Of a stretch of DNA of 5,577 nt, positions 1-4,914 are shown in pieces (the stretch's first letter is position 1; the number at the start of each line of letters is the position of its first letter). Where the stretch lies: positions 1 to 5,577 of the forward strand of contig JBPCTQ010000202.1 of assembly GCA_051011595.1 (NCBI GenBank). Reading direction: 5' to 3'. A program made the translations under genes and the position numbers. This DNA comes from JAOUEE01 sp051011595 (GTDB taxonomy: Bacteria > Actinomycetota > Acidimicrobiia > Acidimicrobiales > SHLQ01). The notes below the pieces were generated by a model that was given only the letters and a program-made list of their open reading frames with translations, was not told where the DNA came from and did not search any database.

Positions 1-197
1 CCGAGCGAGTGGCCCGCGAGGCTCAGCAGTTCATTCGACTGTCGCCCGACGCGGCCGTGCCCGACTACCTCACCACCGGTGGCTACCGCGACGGGCTTCT
101 GGCCGAACAGCTCGACTCCTGGCAGACGCGCCTGCACAAGAAGGTGGTCAAGACGGTGGCCGACACGGTCGGCGACCGTCTGGCGGCATTCGACTAG
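1..197 (+). CDS. C-terminal end of an unidentified protein (5' end outside window)
   Basis: The reading frame is open from the left edge (first full codon at position 3) to a TAG at 195-197, giving about 64 residues. A GTG at position 9 is in frame, but the frame is already open before it and there is no promoter or ribosome-binding site, so it is more likely an internal valine. The tail is hydrophilic with mixed charge. It contains an LTTGGYRDG stretch and a probable C-terminal helix rich in Lys, Val and Asp, ending in DRLAAFD. No signal peptide, membrane segment or catalytic motif is visible, and I do not recognise the family. It converges on the M24 gene with only 12 bases between the two stop codons, so it belongs to a different transcription unit. 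It is probably real because the codon composition matches the neighbouring genes and the frame ends neatly at the junction. Confidence 0.6.
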   Translation, partial: ERVAREAQQFIRLSPDAAVPDYLTTGGYRDGLLAEQLDSWQTRLHKKVVKTVADTVGDRLAAFD

Positions 198-209
198 CCC
201 CGGCCCTGC

Positions 210-1265
210 TCAGGTGAGGACGTCGGGTTCACCGTCGCGCACCACCACGACATCGCGCCGCGACATTGTGCCGAACGACTCCAGGAACACCGCCGACTCG
301 ACGCTCAATACCATGCCGGCCTCCAGCAGGGTGTGGTGGCCCGTGCGATGGTCGATGATCGGGGCCTCGAACCCCATACCGAGACCTCGGATCTGCCAGT
401 GGACGGGGGTGCCGTCAGCCAGATCGCGGCCGGACGCCCCGGATCGGCACCGTTGCAGCAGTTGCTGCTGGTGTGCGTCGAGCTGCTCCTCGAGACCGTT
501 GATCGTGGGGCCGGCCAGATCAACGGCGACGGTGCGCCCGAGACCGCCCTCGTAGCCATCGACCAGGAAGGCCACGTCGATACGGACCAGCGCGCCGGCG
601 TCAATGGTGCGGGACCGTGAGCCCTGAGGCCGCTCGTAGTGGGTAGTCGATGTGGCGTGGACGGTGGGAACGGCGGCCGGTTGGATACGACCGATCCTGC
701 TGGCGGCGGACAAGGCCACTGCGGTCAGCTCGTGTTCGGTGCGGCCGCTACCGACCGCGGCGCGCACCGCAGCCAGCACGTCGCCCGCCACCGTGCAGGC
801 TCGTTGGATTGCGTCGACCTCAGCCGGGAGCTTCACTCGCCGGGCACCCTGGAGACAGTGGTCGGCGGCCACGATCTCGGCGTCGGGGGCGATGGTGGTC
901 AGCAACCGGGAGAATCCGGGCGACAAGCCGTCGACGCCGATGCGATCAGCCTCGGCCAGGCCGTCGATGGCCGCCAGACGGTTCGCCACGATGGACGGGT
1001 TCCACGAGATCCCGTGGAGATGCTCGAACGGCACCAGGTCGGTCATTCCCTCCTCCCACGTCGACAGCATGTAGATGTCGCCGGTGGCGACCACGAGCGT
1101 GGCGACGGCACCAAAGGGCCGGGAACCGGCCGTCCAGAGCTGCGACGCACCCGTCAGATACCGCACATTGTCGGATCGGCCCAGGATCAAGACGTCGACA
1201 TCGACGGCGCGCGCGGCGGCTCGAGCCCGGGCGAAGCGGTCGCGGACCAGGTCAGTGTCGGTCAT
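210..1265 (-). CDS. M24-family (creatinase/prolidase fold) protein lacking most metal ligands; probable pseudoenzyme or partner subunit
   Basis: This 351-aa protein has the two-part layout of creatinase/Xaa-Pro peptidase proteins: an N-terminal domain (about residues 10-140, with a 'DNVRYLTG' motif) and a C-terminal pita-bread domain (about 150-350). The domain boundary is marked by ARRVK followed by an acidic stretch, as in its upstream paralogue. Active M24 metalloenzymes use Asp, Asp, His, Glu and Glu as ligands. Here the first Asp (D230 in VRIDVAF) and the first Glu (E323 in LSVES) remain. The second Asp is G241 (YEGGLGRT where YxSDxxRT is usual), the HGIG histidine is R293 (RGLG), and the last Glu is R337 (SRRDVV). 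Dinuclear-metal peptidase activity is therefore unlikely. Metal-free members such as creatinase show that the fold can still catalyse, so an amidinohydrolase-like reaction or a structural role beside the paralogue are both possible. The ATG at 1265 overlaps the upstream stop as ATGA. No Shine-Dalgarno sequence precedes it, so translation probably depends on coupling. Confidence 0.9.
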   Translation of the reverse strand: MTDTDLVRDRFARARAAARAVDVDVLILGRSDNVRYLTGASQLWTAGSRPFGAVATLVVATGDIYMLSTWEEGMTDLVPFEHLHGISWNPSIVANRLAAIDGLAEADRIGVDGLSPGFSRLLTTIAPDAEIVAADHCLQGARRVKLPAEVDAIQRACTVAGDVLAAVRAAVGSGRTEHELTAVALSAASRIGRIQPAAVPTVHATSTTHYERPQGSRSRTIDAGALVRIDVAFLVDGYEGGLGRTVAVDLAGPTINGLEEQLDAHQQQLLQRCRSGASGRDLADGTPVHWQIRGLGMGFEAPIIDHRTGHHTLLEAGMVLSVESAVFLESFGTMSRRDVVVVRDGEPDVLT

Positions 1266-2434
1266 TCGTCGAAGGGGGCATAGGTGTGGCCGCCCCCCAG
1301 GACCCGGTAGCCGTCGTCGGTGATGGCGACGACCTCCTCGGCGCGGTATCCGCCGATTCCGTCACGCCACACAACCGGCTCGAGCACGATCACCATGCCG
1401 CTCTCCAGCACGATGCGATCATCGGCATCGGGGCCCCTGTCGGTGCCGGCCATCGGGAACTCGGCGCTCTCGACCCCGATGCCATGGAAGAGGTAGAAGT
1501 GGTCGAGCCACGGTTGCACCCCATCGGCCGCATCCAGCGCCGCCGCCGTCAGCTCGCGGGCGCTCACTCCTGGCCTGAGCCGTTCTTGAACGGCAGTCAT
1601 GACACCCCGCCAACGATCGAACAGCTCTCGTTCGCGCTCGTCGGGTCCTCGGCCGCAGATCCAGGTTCGGCCGAAATCGGAGGCATAACCACAGACGTCG
1701 ACCCCGGAGTCGACCCAGATCAGGTCGCCTTCGTGATATTCAGGATCACCCACACCCGTGGGAAAGGCCACCCCGCCGGTGGTTGTGCGCGGGCCATCGG
1801 CCACCGCACGCGGCATGGCCTGGAAGATGGGGTCGATCAGGTTGGTGTCGATCCCCTCGGCCAACAGGGCGGCCAGGAAGGCGGCCACGATCACACCACG
1901 GGTGGTCCCGGGTACAAGCGCCGCCGCGGCCGCCGTCATGGCCCGGTTGTTGGCCAGTTGGGCGGCCTCGATGCAGGCGATCTCGTCGGCGGTCTTCACT
2001 CGCCGAGCCCGGCCGAGAATGGGCGACGCGTCGACCGCGTCGTCGAACAGCTGATTGCGCAGCATGGGCCCGGTCCACTGATCGATGGCCAGGCGAGCAG
2101 TGGGGCCGGCCGCCGCAGCCACCTGGGCTCGGAATCGGCCCATGTCTTCTTCGAGAATCGGCGAGACGGCTTCATCGGGGCGACAGAACGCACGATCGGG
2201 TCGACCCCCGAACAACACCGGACGATCCTCACCGGCAACCACCACCGCGATGGCCGGTTCGGCCAGCACGTGGCTGCTGTCGGCCATTGCGGTGGGATGA
2301 CCGGTCGCGTACCCGACGTGGGGCTGGTGGAGCAACACCATGGCATCGAGCTCGGCGTCGGCCAGCTGCTCCTGGAGGCGCTGGTGGCGTTCGCGACAGA
2401 GGCGATCGAAATCCACCGCCTCGGGAACGAACAT
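1262..2434 (-). CDS. M24-family metallohydrolase (Xaa-Pro aminopeptidase/creatinase-like)
   Basis: This 390-aa protein has an N-terminal creatinase-type domain (about 1-145, with HVGYATG near 39-45) and a C-terminal M24 domain (about 150-380). All five expected metal ligands are present: D242 (WVDSG), D253 (YASDFGRT), H317 (FHGIG), E352 (VLEP) and E366 (YRAEE). It should therefore bind two metal ions. The second histidine of the usual HGIGxxxHExP motif is alanine (A324 in ESAEFP), and no extra histidine lies just before HGIG, so it differs from textbook aminopeptidase P or prolidase. It may hydrolyse a C-N bond in a small molecule rather than a peptide; the family also includes creatinase, ectoine hydrolase and the DMSP lyase DddP. 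There is no signal peptide, so it is cytoplasmic. It is the first gene of a two-gene unit with the degenerate paralogue. The ATG at 2434 is chosen because TAGCAT lies exactly six bases upstream, giving a leaderless start. Confidence 0.93.
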   Translation of the reverse strand: MFVPEAVDFDRLCRERHQRLQEQLADAELDAMVLLHQPHVGYATGHPTAMADSSHVLAEPAIAVVVAGEDRPVLFGGRPDRAFCRPDEAVSPILEEDMGRFRAQVAAAAGPTARLAIDQWTGPMLRNQLFDDAVDASPILGRARRVKTADEIACIEAAQLANNRAMTAAAAALVPGTTRGVIVAAFLAALLAEGIDTNLIDPIFQAMPRAVADGPRTTTGGVAFPTGVGDPEYHEGDLIWVDSGVDVCGYASDFGRTWICGRGPDERERELFDRWRGVMTAVQERLRPGVSARELTAAALDAADGVQPWLDHFYLFHGIGVESAEFPMAGTDRGPDADDRIVLESGMVIVLEPVVWRDGIGGYRAEEVVAITDDGYRVLGGGHTYAPFDE

Positions 2435-2446
2435 GGGGGGATGCTA
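2435..2446 (-). promoter_or_regulatory. Leaderless -10 promoter element for the M24 pair
   Basis: Read on the minus strand, TAGCAT (2446-2441) fits the TANNNT -10 consensus. It is followed by six C residues and then the ATG at 2434. This places the predicted transcription start on the A of the start codon, so no 5' leader is expected. No Shine-Dalgarno sequence and no convincing -35 box are visible. Confidence 0.55.
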
Positions 2447-2458
2447 GTGCCTGCCCAT

Positions 2459-2478
2459 CAGCAGCCGTACGGTTGCTG
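2459..2478. promoter_or_regulatory. 20-bp near-perfect palindrome, candidate operator between divergent genes
   Basis: The half-sites CAGCAGCCGT (2459-2468) and ACGGTTGCTG (2469-2478) are reverse complements at nine of ten positions; the one exception is a G opposite T. The site fills almost half of the 45-bp gap between the M24 start (2434) and the unknown gene start (2480). It covers the predicted -10 (2468-2473) of the rightward gene and the region where the leftward promoter would have its -35. A dimeric regulator bound here could control both directions. No regulator gene is recognised in the window. Confidence 0.5.
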
Positions 2479-2479
2479 C
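2468..2479 (+). promoter_or_regulatory. Leaderless -10 element for the four-cysteine protein gene
   Basis: TACGGT (2468-2473) fits TANNNT and is followed by six bases and then ATG at 2480. The same hexamer and spacing precede the 4876 ATG upstream of the kinase. The element lies inside the palindrome at 2459-2478, so binding there would be expected to block transcription initiation. Confidence 0.5.
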
Positions 2480-3148
2480 ATGCCCGACACCGCCCCTGAC
2501 GTCGACCGTCGATCCCACCTCGACCAGGCCCGCGCCGCGATCGAGCGCGACGACCTCGACGAAGCCCGCGACCAGATCGATCGGGCCCAGCGGCAGGCCC
2601 GTCAGCTGAAGGACTACAGCATCTCCTGGATCGCCGACAGCCTTTCGTTCATCGCCGAAGAACTGGGCGAGGAAGCGGTGGAGCGAGCACTCCGCCGTTT
2701 CGGAGATCGACACCTGGCCCCCGACGACGACGCCGTCGACCTGTGGTCGGTGCCGGCCGCGGTGCGAGCCAAGGTGGTGAGCCGGGCCATGTTGGCCAAC
2801 TTCGGTGAGGTCGAGGTGGCCGAAGACGACGACAAGATCACCCTCCGGTTCCGCTGCGGCAGCGGGGGCTGGCTCATCGACGAAGGCGCCTACGAGGGCG
2901 AGGAGGCGCTGGTCACACTGCGCGAACGCGGGCCGCGCACCTTCGGCCGAGAGCAGCTGCCGATCTACTGTGCCCACTGTTCGGTCAACAACGAGATGCA
3001 GGCCGTCGAGTGGCGGGGCTCGCTCACCACCGTCGAACATCCGCCGACTGCACCCGGGGAACCCTGTGTCCACGAGGTGTTCAAGCGGCCGGACGACGTG
3101 CCGGAGCAGGCCTACGAACGAATCGGGCGGACCAAACCCAGCGAGTAG
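2480..3148 (+). CDS. Conserved-looking protein of unknown function with a four-cysteine putative metal site
   Basis: This is a 222-aa soluble protein that I cannot assign to a named family. Residues 10-75 are strongly charged and helical in character (repeated Glu, Arg, Ala and Asp, e.g. LDQARAAIERDDLDEAR), followed by SISWIADSLSFIAEELGEEA. The C-terminal half looks more beta-rich and holds all four cysteines: C126 in RCGSGGWL, C164 and C167 in YCAHC, and C196 in GEPCVHEV. The C...CxxC...C spacing, with H166 and H198 nearby, suggests a structural zinc site, or less likely an Fe-S cluster. This is inferred from spacing only. The frame stays open far upstream, antisense to the M24 genes, and an in-frame ATG exists at 2441. 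I chose 2480 because a -10 hexamer lies exactly six bases before it, and because a start at 2441 would place the start inside the opposite gene's promoter. It is divergent from the M24 pair across a shared control region, so a related role or regulation is possible. Confidence 0.85.
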   Translation: MPDTAPDVDRRSHLDQARAAIERDDLDEARDQIDRAQRQARQLKDYSISWIADSLSFIAEELGEEAVERALRRFGDRHLAPDDDAVDLWSVPAAVRAKVVSRAMLANFGEVEVAEDDDKITLRFRCGSGGWLIDEGAYEGEEALVTLRERGPRTFGREQLPIYCAHCSVNNEMQAVEWRGSLTTVEHPPTAPGEPCVHEVFKRPDDVPEQAYERIGRTKPSE

Positions 3149-3151
3149 TAC

Positions 3152-3175
3152 CGGCGGCCTAACCGCGGGCCGCCG
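3152..3175. terminator. GC-rich stem-loop at a convergent gene junction, possible bidirectional terminator
   Basis: CGGCGGCC (3152-3159) and GGCCGCCG (3168-3175) form a perfect 8-bp stem around an 8-base loop. It begins three bases after the stop codon at 3148 and lies just past the aldolase stop at 3192 on the other strand. There is no T-tract on either side, so it is not a classical intrinsic terminator. Hairpins without U-tails are often proposed as terminators in high-GC Actinobacteria. Confidence 0.45.
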
Positions 3176-3191
3176 CGTGACGGATCGTCGC

Positions 3192-3863
3192 CTATTGACC
3201 CCACATCTCGGTACGGACGTAGTGGTACACGTTCGTGAAGTTGGCGTTGACCTCGTCGGGCACTTGGCCCAGTGGTTCGCGGGCGGCCAGCAGCCGAGCG
3301 CCCCAGACGATCTGCGCGGTCTTCTCGACCACGGCAGCCACGTGAAATGCCTCGTCGACGGTGGGGCCGATCGTCAACATGCCGTGGTTGGCCATCAGGG
3401 CAGCGCTGCGGTCGGCCACGTTGCGGGCGACCTCGTCGCCCAGCTCGTCGGTCCCGGTGGTTGCGTAGTCGCACACGGGGATGTCGCCGCCGACGTACAC
3501 GACGACTTCTTCGATGGCCGCCGGAATCGGTTGACGGGCCACGGCGAACATGGAGGCGTAGGTGGGATGGCAGTGCATCACCCCACCGACCTCGGGGTAG
3601 TCGCGATAGCAGGCCAGGTGCATGCTGCGTTCGGTGGACGGGTTACCGCCATCGATCACGTTGCCATCGAGGTCGACGTGGGCCAGTCCCTCGGCGGTGA
3701 CGTCGGCGTAGGCCACCGACGACGGCGTCAACAGCACAGTGTTGTCGGCGGTACGAGCCGACACGTTGCCGGCGGTGCCCTCCACCAGACCCTTGGCGGC
3801 CATGGCCTGGGCCACGTGCACCACCCGTTGTCGTAGCTCGTCCATCGAGGGGGGCTGGCTCAT
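3192..3863 (-). CDS. Class II aldolase/adducin family protein (L-fuculose-phosphate aldolase-like)
   Basis: At 223 residues this matches the usual size of FucA-type zinc aldolases (E. coli FucA is about 215). The family cleaves or decarboxylates phosphorylated sugars, or epimerises them, through a zinc-stabilised enediolate. Visible landmarks, in order: EGTAGNVSAR (28-37, the GN-S substrate loop), LTPSS (45-49), STERSMH (76-82) with E78 at the catalytic acid/base position, MHCHP (96-100) with zinc ligands H97 and H99, and ANHGM (158-162) with the third ligand H160. All catalytic residues are present, so it should be active. Fuculose-phosphate aldolase, ribulose-phosphate 4-epimerase and 3-oxo-tetronate-4-phosphate decarboxylase (OtnC) share these motifs, so substrate and reaction are not settled. 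The ATG at 3863 overlaps the dehydrogenase stop as ATGA and has its own GGAGGT upstream. It is the second gene of the unit and is probably cytoplasmic. Confidence 0.93.
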   Translation of the reverse strand: MSQPPSMDELRQRVVHVAQAMAAKGLVEGTAGNVSARTADNTVLLTPSSVAYADVTAEGLAHVDLDGNVIDGGNPSTERSMHLACYRDYPEVGGVMHCHPTYASMFAVARQPIPAAIEEVVVYVGGDIPVCDYATTGTDELGDEVARNVADRSAALMANHGMLTIGPTVDEAFHVAAVVEKTAQIVWGARLLAAREPLGQVPDEVNANFTNVYHYVRTEMWGQ

Positions 3864-4840
3864 CGGTCGTAGACCTCCGGGTTGGCGATGTTGGCCGGTC
3901 GGCGCCCGGCCAACACGTCGGTCACCCCTTCGAGCATCATCGCCGTCTGGTTGACCTCGACGTCGTAGGTGGCGCCACCGATGTGTGGTGTCAGCACCAC
4001 GTTGGGGAGATCGAGGAGCGGATGATCGGTGGGCAGGACCTCGCCCTCGACGTGGTCGAGCCCGGCCCCGCCCAGATGCTCCGAGGCCAGCGCGGCCACC
4101 AAGGCCTCGGTGTCGTGCAGGCCGGCGCGAGCGGTGTTGAGGTAGATCGACCCCTCCTTCATGGCTTCGAACTGGGCGCGGCCCATCATGCCGAAGGTGT
4201 CGGGCGATGCCGGGGCGTGCATGGACACCACATCAGCTTCGGCCAGGAGCTGCTCGAGCGAATGCGTGGCATGGTCCGAGTAGGGGTCGGCGGCGATGAC
4301 CGTCATGCCGAGCCCCTCCATACGCCATTGGCACGCTCGACCCACGGCACCGAGGCCGATCAACCCGATGGTTCGTCCCGCCATCTGCCAGCTGCGGAAT
4401 CGTTGGTACGGAATGGTTTCGCCGAACACGTTGCCGGTGCGCATGTCGCGATCGGCCGCCAACAGTTGCCGACCCACGGCGAAGAGCAGCGCCACCGTCA
4501 TCTCGGCCACCGCGTCGGCGTTGCGGCCCGGCGCCCGCAGGACGGGGATACCCGCGGCCGTGGCCCCCGCCAGGTCAACGTTGGTGGGATCTCCCCGCGT
4601 CGAACCGATGAGCACCAGATCCCGCTCGAAAACCGGTCCGCTGCAGAAGTCGGCCTCACAGATGACGATGCCGGCGCCGGTGGTGTCGATCTGCGCGGCC
4701 AGCTCGTCGGGACCCCAGACCCGCAGGGGTACGTGTTCGATCCACGGGTCGAAGACCACGTCGGCGATGGTTCCCAGCCGATCCAGGTCGGGTCCCCGCA
4801 GCGGTGCCGTCACCAGGGCGATGGGTCGGTCGGTGCTCAC
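3860..4840 (-). CDS. D-isomer-specific 2-hydroxyacid dehydrogenase family protein (NAD-dependent)
   Basis: This 326-aa protein of normal family length should interconvert a 2-hydroxyacid and a 2-ketoacid with NAD. The N-terminal part (about 1-100) and the extreme C-terminus form the substrate domain; about 100-290 is the Rossmann domain. Landmarks are GRNADAVAEMTVALL (105-119), the nucleotide loop GLGAVG (162-167), D185 at the end of the second strand (AADPY, favouring NAD over NADP), catalytic R238 (NTARAG), E267 (VEGEVLP) and H286 (TPHIGGAT). The Arg-Glu-His catalytic set is complete. Its closest named relatives would be phosphoglycerate or erythronate-phosphate type enzymes, but the substrate is not readable. 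I chose GTG at 4840: it is the first plausible start for the domain, and CATGAT lies six bases upstream. The same frame stays open to 5476 only because it runs antisense to the kinase. It overlaps the aldolase by four bases, so the two are co-transcribed and probably act in one pathway. Confidence 0.92.
   Translation of the reverse strand: MSTDRPIALVTAPLRGPDLDRLGTIADVVFDPWIEHVPLRVWGPDELAAQIDTTGAGIVICEADFCSGPVFERDLVLIGSTRGDPTNVDLAGATAAGIPVLRAPGRNADAVAEMTVALLFAVGRQLLAADRDMRTGNVFGETIPYQRFRSWQMAGRTIGLIGLGAVGRACQWRMEGLGMTVIAADPYSDHATHSLEQLLAEADVVSMHAPASPDTFGMMGRAQFEAMKEGSIYLNTARAGLHDTEALVAALASEHLGGAGLDHVEGEVLPTDHPLLDLPNVVLTPHIGGATYDVEVNQTAMMLEGVTDVLAGRRPANIANPEVYDR
3873..3878 (-). promoter_or_regulatory. 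Shine-Dalgarno sequence for the aldolase gene
   Basis: On the minus strand, GGAGGT (3878-3873) lies nine bases before the ATG at 3863, inside the last codons of the dehydrogenase. It supports 3863 as the aldolase start. It also contrasts with the first genes of each unit in this window, which lack any such sequence. Confidence 0.75.
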
Positions 4841-4852
4841 CCGATCATCATG
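4841..4852 (-). promoter_or_regulatory. Candidate leaderless -10 element for the dehydrogenase-aldolase unit
   Basis: On the minus strand CATGAT (4852-4847) keeps the conserved A and final T of the -10 consensus and sits six bases before the GTG at 4840. The match is weaker than at the other three starts. It gains support mainly from having the same spacing and from the absence of a Shine-Dalgarno sequence. Confidence 0.35.
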
Positions 4853-4863
4853 GCCGCGCTGGC

Positions 4864-4875
4864 TACGGTGTCGCC
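4864..4875 (+). promoter_or_regulatory. Candidate -10 element for the kinase transcript
   Basis: TACGGT (4864-4869) plus six bases leads to an ATG at 4876. Hexamer and spacing are identical to those before the 2480 gene. The surrounding 15 bases (4861-4875) form an imperfect palindrome (GGC-N-AC...GT-N-GCC), which could be an operator. The ATG reached is not in the kinase frame. Confidence 0.4.
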
Positions 4876-4914
4876 ATGTGCACCATCCGCTTCGATGCCT
4901 GCCATGGCTGCTGA
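4876..4914 (+). CDS. Candidate leaderless 12-codon cysteine-containing leader peptide overlapping the kinase start
   Basis: From the predicted transcription start at 4876, an ATG opens a 12-residue frame, MCTIRFDACHGC, ending in TGA at 4912-4914. Three of its 12 residues are cysteine (positions 2, 9 and 12). It runs past the kinase ATG at 4904 in another frame, overlapping it by 11 bases. A ribosome finishing here could reinitiate on the kinase, so the peptide could gate kinase translation. Short leaderless cysteine-rich frames acting as attenuators are known in mycobacteria, but those tend to have clustered cysteines upstream of sulfur-related genes. The frame could also be chance in GC-rich DNA. 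Confidence 0.3.
   Translation: MCTIRFDACHGC

Noticed and set aside
650..2479. Very long rightward open frame running into the four-cysteine gene (832 codons in total)
   Set aside because: It lies opposite two clear M24 genes, its translation is Arg/Pro/Gly-rich without motifs, and GC-rich third positions keep antisense frames open. Only the part from 2480 is credible.
2441..2479. Upstream in-frame ATG (2441) as start of the four-cysteine protein
   Set aside because: It overlaps the opposite promoter's -10 and precedes the predicted transcript start at 2480. The added residues look non-coding.
2805..3836. Rightward open frame of 343 codons spanning the four-cysteine gene and the aldolase antisense
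   Set aside because: It overlaps two well-supported genes in other frames and shows no protein motifs.
4850..4877. Short inverted repeat ATGGC...GCCAT between the divergent dehydrogenase and kinase
   Set aside because: Five base pairs with an 18-base gap is expected by chance in this composition.
4868..4903. GTG at 4868 as start of the kinase
   Set aside because: It lies inside the predicted -10 element, so the transcript would begin after it. The added residues do not extend the FGGY domain.
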